Assembly: GCF_002127535.1 (NCBI RefSeq)
Contig: NZ_MUBJ01000017.1
Location: 1-64,000, forward strand
Reading direction: 5' to 3'
Source: Xenorhabdus vietnamensis
Lineage (GTDB): Bacteria > Pseudomonadota > Gammaproteobacteria > Enterobacterales > Enterobacteriaceae
DNA: 64,000 nucleotides
In this document: positions 19,632 through 29,851 of the stretch, piece after piece
Layout: each line of letters begins with the position of its first letter
Position numbering within the stretch: the first letter of the stretch is position 1
Notes under the pieces: model-generated
Databases searched by the model: none
What the model was told of the DNA's origin: nothing
Seen by the model: the letters and a program-made list of their open reading frames with translations, nothing else
Position numbers and translations under genes: made by a program

Positions 19632-20693
19632 TTAGAGCAAGGTTCCGACTTGATTCCATGAATGGGTCACAATATCTGAAATTTTCTTACCAAATAATAT
19701 GTTAGCATTGTCAACGGTTAACTGTGCAAAATCATTAAAACTGGCTTTATGGGATAACCGTTTGTCCAATAATGTGTTGTACCAGATTTTTCCGGCTTGC
19801 TCCCATGAGTATCCTCCCAATTCTATTGCCAATAAATAGAATGCCTTATTGGGAATGCCTGAATATTTGTGGACACCTCCGTTATCGTCTCTGACTGACA
19901 AATCTTGATATTGATTCATATGACCGACTTGGTTATCTTTCGGGTTTGCTGTTCCGGGGTTTTTAAATGAACGTAAGGCAATATTAGGATCATTGTCTGG
20001 ATTAAGTGCCGGGCCAAATATTCCTTGGCCTATCAACCAATCAGATTCGTTGGCTTTTTGGTTATTAGCATACTGCTTTACCATAATGCCGAATACATCT
20101 GAAATAGATTCGTTTAATGCACCTGACTGATAAGCATAATCAAGATTTGCTTCACTTTCAGTTACTCCGTGGGTCAGTTCATGCGCAGTAATATCAATGC
20201 ACGATGTAAGACTATTGAAGTAGGGAGCATAACCATCACCGAAAATCATTTGATTATTATCCCAAAATGCATTCATATAATTTCTTTGATAATGAACAGT
20301 AGCAACTAATTTAAGACCTTGGTTATCAATTGAATTACGACCAAAAATCTCCTTATAAAACTCATATGTCTTACCAAGATAATTATAAGCTTCAGTGGCT
20401 GAAACATCATCGATTACAGTCATATCTTCACGTAAAATTAATATTTTACCTGGATATAGATCATTATATTCAGCACTATAAATAGTTCTGTTCAATTTAT
20501 TATCAGAACCTGGCTGATATCCATGAACTAGAGTATCTATTTCTTCTGCAGGGTTATTCATTAGATTGTAAACATGGTCTAATGTTTTTAATATGTACGT
20601 TTTATCTAATTGACCACAAATTTTAACAACATATTCTAATAAAAATGGTGGGATAATCCCAGATTTGTTTAATTTTTCTTTATGGCTGCACAT
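19632..20693 (-). CDS. prtS: Protealysin-like M4 metalloprotease
   Basis: Thermolysin-family zinc metallopeptidase of the protealysin subgroup, with a short prosegment (about residues 1-50) and no signal peptide. The zinc motif HELTH is at residues 171-175, and the third ligand lies in GALNESISDVFG. The substrate-cleft segment GGVHKYSGIPNKAFYL is present. At 353 aa it is near the 341 aa of Serratia protealysin. Photorhabdus and Xenorhabdus PrtS-type proteases are known to act against insect host proteins, so a virulence or bioconversion role is likely. The upstream leader resembles that of the neighbouring paralogue. Confidence 0.9.
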   Translation of the reverse strand: MCSHKEKLNKSGIIPPFLLEYVVKICGQLDKTYILKTLDHVYNLMNNPAEEIDTLVHGYQPGSDNKLNRTIYSAEYNDLYPGKILILREDMTVIDDVSATEAYNYLGKTYEFYKEIFGRNSIDNQGLKLVATVHYQRNYMNAFWDNNQMIFGDGYAPYFNSLTSCIDITAHELTHGVTESEANLDYAYQSGALNESISDVFGIMVKQYANNQKANESDWLIGQGIFGPALNPDNDPNIALRSFKNPGTANPKDNQVGHMNQYQDLSVRDDNGGVHKYSGIPNKAFYLLAIELGGYSWEQAGKIWYNTLLDKRLSHKASFNDFAQLTVDNANILFGKKISDIVTHSWNQVGTLL

Positions 20694-20819
20694 AATAATA
20701 CCCCGCTTTTTAGATGTTATGAATATTCTTAGGGCCTAAATCAATTATGAATCTAAATGGTGGTATTTACTACTAATACAATGTGTTTTTTGGTGTTTAA
20801 CATATTAATTTATAAATAT

Positions 20820-20848
20820 AATAAAGGGCTATCCTTAACCCTTTATTG
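20820..20848. terminator. bidirectional hairpin between the two protease genes
   Basis: A perfect 9-bp stem, AATAAAGGG (20820-20828) with CCCTTTATT (20840-20848), has AT-rich flanks on both sides. It lies about 60 bp after the stop of the upstream minus-strand protease gene. Confidence 0.7.
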
Positions 20849-20907
20849 TTTGTTTTTAAGATTATCTTAATGTTGCTAATTAGAATTTTAATTGATATTT
20901 TATTAAC

Positions 20908-21972
20908 TTAATTTATTTTAGAAAGTAGAATGCCAACTTCTTTCCAACAGTTATTTACAATATCAGCGGTTTTTTTATCAAATAACTTCTCTGCATTATT
21001 AACCGTTAGTTTGGCGAAATCTTCAAAATCTGCATCTGAAGATAGGCGATTATCCAGTAGCGTTTCATACCAAATTTTACCTGCTTTTTCCCAGGCGTAG
21101 CCTCCAAACTCCATCGCCACTAGATAGAATGCTCTGTTGGGAATGCCTGAGAATATATGAACTCCTCCATTGTCAACGGTGAAGGGAAGATCTTCATATT
21201 GATCCATATGACCAACTTGCTTATCTCCGGAAAATGCCGTTCCTGGTTTGATAAAGGTGCGTAACGCAACACCGGGTTTGTTATCTGGATTAAATTTTTC
21301 TCCGAGTAAACCTTCGCCTAATAACCAATTAGATTCATCAACTTTTTGGTTATTAGCATATTGTTTAACCATAATACCAAATACATCTGCGATGGATTCA
21401 TTCAATGCGCCAGATTGGTAGATATAATCCAGTTCTGCTTCACTCTCGATGACACCATGCGTCAACTCATGGGCTATAATATCAATGGCGGAGGTAAAAC
21501 GATTGAAGTACTTTCCATCACCATCACCAAATACCATTTGTTTTCTGGACCAGAATGCATTCAGATAGTTTGTGCCATAGTGTACTGTAGCAACTAACTT
21601 TATCCCTTCATTATCAAGAGAATTGCGACCGAAAATTTTTCTATAGAATTCATGGGTTTTTCCAAGATAATCATAGGCTTCATTAACCGCAATATCTGAA
21701 ATGTCTGACATGCCTTCAGCACGAGATAATTCTTCCCCCGGAAACCTTTCTTTATTTTTAGCATTATAGATAGTGCGGTGAAGTTTATCATCTTTGCCTA
21801 TTTGGTTTTCCTGTTGAGATAAATTCTCTTCAGAAGGGGCACTCATTAATTGATAAACATGATCTAATGTTTTTAATACATATTGACTAGTACATGCATC
21901 ACAATCATCAGAAATATGTTCTAAAACAAATGGAGGAATTAAACTATATATATTGGTTTGATTGTTTTTCAT
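20908..21972 (-). CDS. prtS: Protealysin-like M4 metalloprotease, second copy
   Basis: Close paralogue of the adjacent protease, 354 aa, with prosegment (residues 1-50), zinc motif HELTH at residues 168-172, third ligand in GALNESIADVFG, and the cleft motif GGVHIFSGIPNRAFYL. No signal peptide is seen, as in other protealysins. A hairpin separates the two genes, so each is probably transcribed alone from its similar leader. The copies differ throughout, so the duplication is not recent. The emfourin inhibitor gene found beside protealysin in Serratia was not seen here. Confidence 0.9.
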   Translation of the reverse strand: MKNNQTNIYSLIPPFVLEHISDDCDACTSQYVLKTLDHVYQLMSAPSEENLSQQENQIGKDDKLHRTIYNAKNKERFPGEELSRAEGMSDISDIAVNEAYDYLGKTHEFYRKIFGRNSLDNEGIKLVATVHYGTNYLNAFWSRKQMVFGDGDGKYFNRFTSAIDIIAHELTHGVIESEAELDYIYQSGALNESIADVFGIMVKQYANNQKVDESNWLLGEGLLGEKFNPDNKPGVALRTFIKPGTAFSGDKQVGHMDQYEDLPFTVDNGGVHIFSGIPNRAFYLVAMEFGGYAWEKAGKIWYETLLDNRLSSDADFEDFAKLTVNNAEKLFDKKTADIVNNCWKEVGILLSKIN

Positions 21973-21995
21973 AATAATACCCTGTTTTTGTCGTT
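21973..21995 (-). promoter_or_regulatory. conserved 5' leader of the protease family
   Basis: Immediately before the start codon, read on the minus strand, all three prosegment-bearing genes carry nearly the same leader. Here it is ACAGGGTATTATT before ATG; copies lie at 20694-20710 (GCGGGGTATTATT) and 19336-19355 (ACAAGGTATTATC). AGGGT or AGGT is the ribosome binding site. The conservation shows common descent of the expression signals. Confidence 0.6.
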
Positions 21996-22164
21996 AGATG
22001 TTGTATTAGTTTTTTTCGGGCCCGGATTGAATACTAGCTGTAATTAATAGGAGAGTCATTAGTGAAAGTATTGATTTTTTATGGCAGGGTATTGCTAATG
22101 AAAAATAATAAATGTTTTTATCAGTATTATGATAAATCTCCTGAGAGTTTCAGAGTTAATCTTA

Positions 22165-22214
22165 AAAATAAAAAATAAAACAGGAATAAAGAGATTCCTC
22201 TATATTCCTGTTTT
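22165..22214 (-). terminator. intrinsic terminator of hemF
   Basis: A perfect 12-bp inverted repeat, AAAACAGGAATA (22177-22188) with TATTCCTGTTTT (22203-22214), just past the hemF stop on the minus strand, is followed there by a long T-rich run. Confidence 0.92.
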
Positions 22215-22220
22215 GAATTG

Positions 22221-23150
<930 letters not shown>

Positions 23151-23268
23151 TTACGAAGACCAGCAGTATACCTGTTAGTGTCTGTAAACGCATTTTCATA
23201 TTGATTCCACAATAAAAGCAGCGATAATTAACAGTGATTCAATTGCTTATTAAATAGGCTTATTAACT

Positions 23269-23691
23269 ATGGAAATTCGGATATTTCGGCAAGACGACTT
23301 TGAAGCCGTTATTACACTTTGGGAACGCTGCGATTTGATTAACTCTGGTGATGATCCAGAAGTAGATATTGAGCGTAAACTCAACCATGACGCTGATTTA
23401 TTTCTGGTTGCTGAAGTTGCGGGGGAAGTGGTTGGTACAGTGATGGGCGGCTATGATGGGCATCGTGGTCATGCCTATTATCTGGGAGTTCATCCTGAAT
23501 TTAGAGGTAGAGGAATAGCTAATGCGCTGATTTCCCGCCTTGAAAAAAAATTATTGGCAAGAGGTTGTCCAAATATTTTGATCATGGTTACAGAAGAAAA
23601 TGATGCAACAATTTGTATGTGTGAAAAGATGGAATATGATTATTTAGGTCAAGAGAGTATGATATTTAGTAAGCGTTTAATTATTGATTGA
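23269..23691 (+). CDS. ypeA: GNAT-family acetyltransferase YpeA
   Basis: Small 140 aa N-acetyltransferase of the GNAT fold. The acetyl-CoA-binding motif A is visible as [18 protein letters not shown] at about residues 84-101. The sequence and position beside hemF match E. coli YpeA, whose substrate is not established. No close partner gene; yfeY follows about 280 bp later. Confidence 0.93.
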   Translation: MEIRIFRQDDFEAVITLWERCDLINSGDDPEVDIERKLNHDADLFLVAEVAGEVVGTVMGGYDGHRGHAYYLGVHPEFRGRGIANALISRLEKKLLARGCPNILIMVTEENDATICMCEKMEYDYLGQESMIFSKRLIID

Positions 23692-23896
23692 GCTACCTAT
23701 TAAATAAATATGTGAACTTAAAATGGCTGAATAGTATTGTGCTATTTAGCTATTATTATGTGAATCCGCGTAATAAGAAGATTTTCTAAAGTTACAGACT
23801 TTTCACTGTTAATGTGAGGAGTGATTTTAGTTAATAAATAAACTATTTTAAATATAATTTGATGTTTCTGTTTATGAGCGATTTGATATTTACAAT

Positions 23897-23924
23897 TGAA
23901 TGTTTTTTTGAAAGTGTGGTCTGA
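23897..23924 (+). promoter_or_regulatory. candidate sigma-E promoter for yfeY
   Basis: TGAATGT (23897-23903) and TCTGA (23920-23924) are separated by exactly 16 bp. The -10 box is perfect for RpoE; the -35 box matches GGAACTT at four of seven positions. E. coli yfeY belongs to the RpoE regulon, which supports the reading. Confidence 0.45.
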
Positions 23925-23971
23925 TAGATATCAAGTATCAGTTCTACAGAGCTAAGGGTAAGAAAATAGTG

Positions 23972-24637
23972 ATGAATAAATTCTTTGCATTCAAGTATTT
24001 TAGTCATAAGCATTTTGGACATAAGTATTTTGGACATAAGTATTCCAAGTATAAAAGAATTATGGCAGTCAGTAGCTTAGCAGGATGCTCATTCTTGCTG
24101 ACAGCTTGTGCTGGAACATTAGGTGTATCATGGCCAGCTTTATCTCCTTTTAACTGGTTTGGCGGTTCCTTGAGTGTTTCTGAGAAGGGGATTGGAGAAA
24201 TCAATAAACAAACAGATATGGCTCAAGCAGCGATAGAAAAGGGTTTGGAAGGGAAATATCATCTGCGTAGCGGCATGGAAATGCAAAATGGTAAGTTAGT
24301 CAGTGTGATTCAGGGCATGGAAGAAGGTCAGGTGAAAGTGGAGTTTCACGGGCTGGTCAATGGTAAAGTTAACCGTATTGATGTATTGGATGACGAGGTT
24401 AAAACAGTTTGGGGAGCAAAAATAGGAACATCTTTCTCTGAGCTATATAACAAGGCATTCGGAAAATGTCAGCGTTCCCATGATGTTACTGCACAGCCTG
24501 CCGTCATTTGTACTGCTCCGCAAAGTCAGCATGTCAACTATGTTTTTACCGGAACTTGGAATGGTCCTGAAGGATTAATGCCTTCTGATGATGTTTTGAG
24601 GAGTTGGAAAATTTCGCAAATTATTTGGAAGTCATGA
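23972..24637 (+). CDS. yfeY: RpoE-regulated lipoprotein YfeY, with expanded N-terminus
   Basis: Predicted lipoprotein of the envelope-stress regulon. The core from LSVSEKGIGEINKQ to the C-terminal LRSWKISQIIWKS aligns with E. coli YfeY, including YNKAFGKCQ and GPEGLMPSDD. The lipobox is LTACAG. Before the hydrophobic core there is an extra basic region of about 30 residues made of four five-residue units (FKYFS, HKHFG, HKYFG, HKYSK), encoded by 15-bp repeats. A GTG at 23969 is an alternative start, and ATG 24062 would give a conventional signal peptide without the repeats. GGGTAAG lies upstream of ATG 23972, so I prefer that start. Confidence 0.88.
   Translation: MNKFFAFKYFSHKHFGHKYFGHKYSKYKRIMAVSSLAGCSFLLTACAGTLGVSWPALSPFNWFGGSLSVSEKGIGEINKQTDMAQAAIEKGLEGKYHLRSGMEMQNGKLVSVIQGMEEGQVKVEFHGLVNGKVNRIDVLDDEVKTVWGAKIGTSFSELYNKAFGKCQRSHDVTAQPAVICTAPQSQHVNYVFTGTWNGPEGLMPSDDVLRSWKISQIIWKS
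23990..24049 (+). repeat. 4 x 15-bp in-frame repeat in yfeY
   Basis: Four diverged 15-bp units encode FKYFS-HKHFG-HKYFG-HKYSK in the n-region of the signal peptide. The last three (24005-24049) are the most alike. Confidence 0.9.
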
Positions 24638-24695
24638 TAAAATTCTGATAATTATTTTATTTAAAGAAAAAATATTTTCATAAAAGGAAAGCAAT

Positions 24696-24719
24696 ATGAC
24701 GCAGTTACAGACATTTTAA
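24696..24719 (+). pseudogene. yfeX: seven-codon remnant of yfeX
   Basis: A seven-codon frame, MTQLQTF, begins six bases after a good ribosome binding site (AAAGGAAA) directly downstream of yfeY. In E. coli the gene at this place is yfeX, a dye-decolorising-type heme peroxidase starting MSQVQSG. The similarity of start, binding site and position suggests that all but the start of yfeX was deleted. The match is only a few residues, so this is an inference from synteny. Confidence 0.4.
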
Positions 24720-24991
24720 ATTTAAACAACGGTGCAAATCATTTCAATGCTATTTACTGTGGTATTGGTTGATAAGGGATCACCCTGCTGCACCGTGACA
24801 TACCTGATAATTAGCTCTAAATAATTAATACCAGATCACCACTCCGCTTATATTTTCTACACCTTATCGCTTTTCATCATTTCTCATAAAAATTCGGTAT
24901 ATAAAACATAGGTTAGTATACTACCCTGTTATAAAGATTCTGGATACAGTAAAGAAAGGGCTGTCAAATAGTGTGACGAGTAAGGTGTTGG
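24720..24991 (+). promoter_or_regulatory. cysP upstream region
   Basis: No gene is seen. The region should hold the CysB-controlled promoter of the cys operon, but no box can be assigned with certainty. An 8-bp inverted repeat (ACGGTGCA at 24729-24736 and TGCACCGT at 24789-24796) spans a 52-base interval. Confidence 0.35.
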
Positions 24992-26029
24992 ATGAAAATA
25001 GTGGCAATAAAAAATAAATTATTGAGCGGAGTGGCTACCTTATTGCTTTTTGCTAGTCTCAACGCTTATAGCTCCAGCGCCTTGGCTGTCGGGCTGCTGA
25101 ATAGTTCTTATGATATTGGACGAGAATTATTCTTGAGCTTGAATCCGGAATTTGAAAAACAATGGAATGAACAAAACCCGCAGAATAAATTAACCATCAA
25201 ACAATCTCATGCAGGTTCATCTAAACAAGCGTTGGCCATTTTACATGGGTTGCGAGCGGATGTCGTCACTTATAATCAAGTCACGGATGTTCAGGTTTTG
25301 CACGATCTCGGCAATCTCATTCCTGCCAACTGGCAACAGCGCTTTCCGAATAATAGTTCTCCATACTATTCCACCATGGCTTTTCTGGTGCGCAAAGATA
25401 ACCCTAAACACATTCGGACCTGGGAAGATTTGGTACGAAATGACGTGAAATTGATTTTCCCAAATCCAAAAACATCAGGTAATGGGCGCTATACCTATTT
25501 GGCTGCATGGGGCGCTTTTCAGCAAAAAAATCCACATAATCCTGCAAAGGTTCACCAACTGATGCTGCGTTTTTTACAGAATGTGGAAGTGTTTGATACC
25601 GGAGGTCGTGGAGCAACAACCTCTTTTATTGAACGGGGAGTAGGGGATGTATTGATTAGCTTTGAATCTGAGGTCAATAACATCCGTAAGCAGTATGGTG
25701 AAGATAACTATCAGATTATTGTGCCGTCGGTAAATATTCTGGCTGAATTCCCGGTGACTTGGGTGGATAAAAATATTGAGAAAAACGGCACTGAAATCGC
25801 CGCCAAAGCGTATTTAAATTATCTGTATAGTTCGGCTGCCCAGCAAATCATAGCCAGTTTTAACTATCGTGTGATTGATCAAAATATTATGAAAGCACAT
25901 CAATCCCGTTTTCCTGTGACCCAATTATTTCGCCTCGAAGAACAATTCGGTAGCTGGCCTCAAGTAATGAAAACTCATTTCAATACTGGTGGCACGCTTG
26001 AGCAGTTATTGATGGAAGGGCGTAAATAA
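24992..26029 (+). CDS. cysP: Thiosulfate-binding periplasmic protein CysP
   Basis: Periplasmic substrate-binding component of the sulfate/thiosulfate ABC importer. A signal peptide of about 32 residues ends in SSALA; the mature part begins VGLLNSSYD. Conserved ligand-binding stretches [15 protein letters not shown] and [10 protein letters not shown] are intact. Length 345 aa. The stop overlaps the cysU start by one base (TAATG). In other enterobacteria the operon is activated by CysB and acetylserine under sulfur limitation. Confidence 0.97.
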   Translation: MKIVAIKNKLLSGVATLLLFASLNAYSSSALAVGLLNSSYDIGRELFLSLNPEFEKQWNEQNPQNKLTIKQSHAGSSKQALAILHGLRADVVTYNQVTDVQVLHDLGNLIPANWQQRFPNNSSPYYSTMAFLVRKDNPKHIRTWEDLVRNDVKLIFPNPKTSGNGRYTYLAAWGAFQQKNPHNPAKVHQLMLRFLQNVEVFDTGGRGATTSFIERGVGDVLISFESEVNNIRKQYGEDNYQIIVPSVNILAEFPVTWVDKNIEKNGTEIAAKAYLNYLYSSAAQQIIASFNYRVIDQNIMKAHQSRFPVTQLFRLEEQFGSWPQVMKTHFNTGGTLEQLLMEGRK

Positions 26030-26859
26030 TGTCGGTATTCAGTAAACGTGTCTTGCCCGGATTTGGGCTGAGTTTGGGCTGTAGCCTATTTTATGTCTGC
26101 CTTATTTTGCTGTTGCCATTAAGCGCTCTGGTGGTACAGCTATCGAATATGACATGGGAGCAATATTGGCAGGTTGTCGTCAACCCGCAGGTTGTGGCTG
26201 CTTATAAAGTGACATTACTGGCCGCAGCGGTTGCCAGTTTGTTCAATATGGTTTTTGGCATGTTAATGGCTTGGATATTAACGCGCTATAAATTTCCGGG
26301 ACGCAGTTTACTTGATGGTTTGATGGATTTGCCATTTGCCTTACCGACAGCTGTTGCGGGTTTAACGCTGGCGACACTTTTTTCTGCGACTGGGTGGTAT
26401 GGTGCCTGGCTTGGCAACCTTGATATCAAAGTTGCCAATACTTGGCTGGGTATTGCGGTCGCAATGGCATTTACAAGTCTGCCTTTTGTTGTTCGCACTG
26501 TTCAGCCTGTTCTTGAAGAATTAGGCCCCGAATATGAGGAAGCGGCACAGACATTGGGCGCAAGCCGTTGGCAAACTTTCCAGCAGGTTATTTTGCCAGA
26601 GGTTTCCCCTGCATTGATAGCCGGGACTGTGCTCTCTTTTACACGTAGTTTGGGGGAATTTGGTGCTGTGATTTTTATTGCGGGCAATATTGCCTGGCAA
26701 ACCGAAGTCGCCTCCCTGATGATCTTTGTCCGTCTGCAAGAATTTGATTATCCGGCCGCCAGTGCGATCGCTTCGGTCATCCTTGCCGCATCATTATTAT
26801 TGTTGTTTAGCGTCAATATATTGCAAAGTCGCTTCGGTAAACGGATAGGGGGACATTGA
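26029..26859 (+). CDS. cysU: Sulfate/thiosulfate ABC permease CysU (CysT)
   Basis: Inner-membrane permease subunit with about seven transmembrane helices. The EAA loop that contacts CysA is EEYEEAAQTLGASRWQTF at about residues 165-182. The sequence is close to E. coli CysT over all 276 aa. The start ATG overlaps the cysP stop, and its own stop overlaps the cysW start, so the operon is translationally coupled. Confidence 0.97.
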   Translation: MSVFSKRVLPGFGLSLGCSLFYVCLILLLPLSALVVQLSNMTWEQYWQVVVNPQVVAAYKVTLLAAAVASLFNMVFGMLMAWILTRYKFPGRSLLDGLMDLPFALPTAVAGLTLATLFSATGWYGAWLGNLDIKVANTWLGIAVAMAFTSLPFVVRTVQPVLEELGPEYEEAAQTLGASRWQTFQQVILPEVSPALIAGTVLSFTRSLGEFGAVIFIAGNIAWQTEVASLMIFVRLQEFDYPAASAIASVILAASLLLLFSVNILQSRFGKRIGGH

Positions 26860-27734
26860 TGACTAGATTTTCCGAATGTTCTGTTTCTGAAGACACGGTT
26901 TCTGAATATACAGTGGCGCAACGTTCTTCCACCAATTGGGGGAAATGGTTACTGATTGGCACTGGCGTGTTTTTTTCAGTTTTATTGTTGGTCATACCGA
27001 TAGCATGGATTTTCCTGACCGCCTTTTCCGAAGGAATCGACATGGTTGCCCAGAACCTTTTCGATTCCGATATGCTGCATGCTATCTGGCTGACAGTGAT
27101 GATTGCGCTTATCACCGTTCCTCTCAATTTAGTTTTTGGGGTCATGACGGCATGGCTGGTGACGCGTTTCCAATTCCCCGGCAGACAATTATTGCTGACA
27201 TTAATTGATATTCCGTTCGCGGTTTCGCCAGTTGTGGCCGGGTTACTTTATCTTCTGTTTTATGGTGACAAAGGTTGGTTAGGTGGCTGGCTGGGGAGCT
27301 ATGACATTCAACTGATGTTTTCATGGCCTGGCATGGTGTTGGTGACAGTATTTGTGACGTGTCCGTTTGTTGTTCGTGAATTAGTGCCGGTGATGTTGAG
27401 TCAGGGAAATCAAGAAGATGAAGCCGCCATATTATTGGGAGCCTCTGGCTGGAAGATGTTCTGGCGCGTGACACTACCGAATATCCGTTGGGCATTGTTA
27501 TATGGTGTTGTTTTGACCAATGCACGGGCGATTGGGGAGTTTGGTGCTGTGTCTGTGGTATCGGGGGCAATTCGCGGTGAAACCTATACGCTGCCTTTGC
27601 AGGTTGAACTGCTGTATCAAGATTACAACACGGTTGGCGCATTTACAGCAGCGGCCTTATTGGCGGTGATGGCGATTATTACTCTGATTGTCAAAAGTGC
27701 ATTGCAATGGCGTTTAAGCCGCCAGCAAGAGTAG
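26859..27734 (+). CDS. cysW: Sulfate/thiosulfate ABC permease CysW
   Basis: Second permease subunit of the sulfate/thiosulfate importer, 291 aa. The start is ATG 26859, which shares one base with the cysU stop; a TTG one codon earlier is less likely. The EAA loop is [19 protein letters not shown]. The first 20 residues differ from E. coli CysW and contain a three-unit repeat ([15 protein letters not shown]), an expansion in the cytoplasmic N-terminal tail. From [10 protein letters not shown] on the homology is strong. cysA starts 14 bp after the stop. Confidence 0.96.
   Translation: MTRFSECSVSEDTVSEYTVAQRSSTNWGKWLLIGTGVFFSVLLLVIPIAWIFLTAFSEGIDMVAQNLFDSDMLHAIWLTVMIALITVPLNLVFGVMTAWLVTRFQFPGRQLLLTLIDIPFAVSPVVAGLLYLLFYGDKGWLGGWLGSYDIQLMFSWPGMVLVTVFVTCPFVVRELVPVMLSQGNQEDEAAILLGASGWKMFWRVTLPNIRWALLYGVVLTNARAIGEFGAVSVVSGAIRGETYTLPLQVELLYQDYNTVGAFTAAALLAVMAIITLIVKSALQWRLSRQQE
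26868..26912 (+). repeat. 3 x 15-bp in-frame repeat in cysW
   Basis: Units 26868-26882, 26883-26897 and 26898-26912 encode [15 protein letters not shown] in the N-terminal tail. The last two are the most alike. Confidence 0.8.
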
Positions 27735-27748
27735 ATCAGGAGCGAAAT

Positions 27749-28837
27749 ATGAGTATTGAAATCAATAAAATCAGTAAATCTTTTGGTCGATCTCAGATAC
27801 TGAATGAAATCTCACTGGATATTGAATCTGGTGAGATGGTAGCCCTGCTTGGCCCATCGGGTTCAGGTAAGACGACATTGCTGAGGATCATTGCGGGGCT
27901 TGAACAGCAGAGTGCGGGTCAACTGAAATTTCACGGACAGGACGTCAGCCGATTACATGCAAAAGATCGCCGTGTTGGGTTTGTATTCCAGCACTATGCT
28001 TTATTTCGCCATATGACGGTGTTTGATAATGTAGCTTTTGGCCTGACAGTACTTCCCCGCCGCCAGCGCCCCAGTACTGAGGTATTGCGTCGTAAGGTCA
28101 TGACATTGCTTGATATGGTGCAGCTTTCTCATTTGGCAGAACGCTATCCTTCGCAACTCTCTGGCGGGCAAAAACAGCGTGTGGCATTGGCAAGGGCATT
28201 GGCGGTTGAGCCACAGATCCTATTGCTGGATGAGCCTTTTGGCGCATTGGATGCTCAGGTACGAATGGAATTGCGTCGTTGGCTGCGCCAGCTTCATGAA
28301 GAATTGAAATTTACCAGCGTATTTGTTACCCATGATCAGGAAGAAGCGATGGAAGTGGCTGACCGGGTAGTGCTGATGAATCAAGGCCGCATCGAACAGG
28401 TCGGTACTCCTCAGCAAGTATGGCATGAACCGGAAAGCCGCTTTGTCCTTGAGTTTATGGGTGAAATAAACAAACTGAATGGTGAAATTAAAGGTTCCCA
28501 ACTCTGGATTGGCGGGAAAATTTTTCCATTGGATATCACGCCACTGCATCAAGGAAGCGTAGATGTCTTTTTCCGCCCTTGGGATATGACACTTAGTACC
28601 AAGCAAACAACTTCCTGCCCTTTGCCAGTGCAAATCGTAGAAGTCAATCCCCGTGGTCATTTTTCGATATTATCTGTTCAACCGATAGGGTGGGGTGATG
28701 AATACTTGTCAGTAATTTGGCAGGATGATTCATCCATTCCTGTTAGGGGAAGCCGCTATTTTATTGGAGGCACAGATGCCCGCTTATATGCAGGTGATTT
28801 GCCATTAAAGGTTTTGCAATTAGCTGAATCTGCCTGA
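27749..28837 (+). CDS. cysA: Sulfate/thiosulfate ABC ATPase CysA
   Basis: ATP-hydrolysing subunit of the importer, 362 aa. Walker A is GPSGSGKTT (residues 35-43), the signature is LSGGQKQR and Walker B is [14 protein letters not shown]-terminal regulatory TOBE-like domain follows. I chose ATG 27749 because [14 protein letters not shown] matches the E. coli start and AGGAG lies seven bases upstream. An in-frame ATG at 27707, inside cysW, would add 14 unrelated residues. A terminator follows. Confidence 0.97.
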   Translation: MSIEINKISKSFGRSQILNEISLDIESGEMVALLGPSGSGKTTLLRIIAGLEQQSAGQLKFHGQDVSRLHAKDRRVGFVFQHYALFRHMTVFDNVAFGLTVLPRRQRPSTEVLRRKVMTLLDMVQLSHLAERYPSQLSGGQKQRVALARALAVEPQILLLDEPFGALDAQVRMELRRWLRQLHEELKFTSVFVTHDQEEAMEVADRVVLMNQGRIEQVGTPQQVWHEPESRFVLEFMGEINKLNGEIKGSQLWIGGKIFPLDITPLHQGSVDVFFRPWDMTLSTKQTTSCPLPVQIVEVNPRGHFSILSVQPIGWGDEYLSVIWQDDSSIPVRGSRYFIGGTDARLYAGDLPLKVLQLAESA

Positions 28838-28857
28838 TTTAATTAATTTATATATTG

Positions 28858-28897
28858 AATCCCTATCTCCCGCCACGTAAGGGAGCAGGGATTTTTT
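28858..28897 (+). terminator. intrinsic terminator after cysA
   Basis: AATCCCT and CTCCC pair with GGGAG and AGGGATT across a small internal bulge, followed by six T. cysM may therefore have its own promoter. Confidence 0.85.
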
Positions 28898-28969
28898 GCT
28901 TAATATCTTGCTACAGTTTCCTTAATATGATTATTTGGTTATCCATTCTCATATAAACTAGGTAATGCT

Positions 28970-29851
28970 GTGGCAAGCTTGGAAAAATTTATAGGTAATA
29001 CACCGCTGGTAAAATTGCAACGAATTACAGAAAGTGTTGATGCGGAAATCTGGGTGAAGCTGGAAGGCAATAATCCTGCGGGTTCTGTGAAAGACAGAGC
29101 AGCGCTTTCTATGATCCAGCAAGCGGAACTGCGCGGAGAAATTACTCCGGGTGACGTTCTGATCGAAGCAACGAGTGGCAATACCGGCATTGCTCTGGCG
29201 ATGATTGCAGCGGTAAAAGGATATCGTCTGAAATTATTGATGCCTGAAAATATGAGTCTTGAGAGGCAGGCATCAATGCGGGCTTACGGCGCTGATTTGA
29301 TTTTGGTCAGTAAAGAATTGGGAATGGAAGGTGCGCGGGATATGGCGCAAGAAATGGAGAAAAATGGAGAAGGAAAAGTTCTGGATCAATTTAATAATAC
29401 AGATAACTCACTGGCACACTTCAATACCACTGGCCCAGAAATCTGGCAGCAAACACAAGGGCGGGTTACGCATTTTGTTTCCAGCATGGGAACCACTGGC
29501 ACAATTACGGGTGTGAGCCGTTATCTGAAATCCCAATCAGATCAAGTAAAAATCACGGGATTGCAACCTGCGGAAAATAGTCATATTCCCGGTATTCGTC
29601 GCTGGTCTCCGGCCTATATGCCCGGTATTTATCAGAAAGAGCTGGTGGATCAGATTCTGGACATCACCCAGACAGAAGCAGAAACGACAATGCGTTTATT
29701 GGCGCGGAAGGAAGGCATTTTCTGTGGCGTCAGTTCGGGTGGAGCAATTTCCGGTGCATTACGCATTGCGGCCGAAAACCCTGGCTCAGTCATTGTAGCG
29801 ATTATTTGTGATCGGGGTGACAGGTACTTATCTACCGGGGTATTTAGTTAG
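28970..29851 (+). CDS. cysM: Cysteine synthase B
   Basis: PLP enzyme that makes cysteine from O-acetylserine with sulfide, or S-sulfocysteine with thiosulfate, fitting the thiosulfate importer upstream. The PLP lysine is K41 in AGSVKDRAA, and the phosphate loop is EATSGNTGIA. The start is GTG 28970, giving MASLEKFIGNTPLVKL, collinear with E. coli MSTLEQTIGNTPLVKL. An ATG five bases upstream is out of frame. The 293 aa protein ends about ten residues earlier than in E. coli, after RYLSTGVFS. Confidence 0.97.
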   Translation: MASLEKFIGNTPLVKLQRITESVDAEIWVKLEGNNPAGSVKDRAALSMIQQAELRGEITPGDVLIEATSGNTGIALAMIAAVKGYRLKLLMPENMSLERQASMRAYGADLILVSKELGMEGARDMAQEMEKNGEGKVLDQFNNTDNSLAHFNTTGPEIWQQTQGRVTHFVSSMGTTGTITGVSRYLKSQSDQVKITGLQPAENSHIPGIRRWSPAYMPGIYQKELVDQILDITQTEAETTMRLLARKEGIFCGVSSGGAISGALRIAAENPGSVIVAIICDRGDRYLSTGVFS

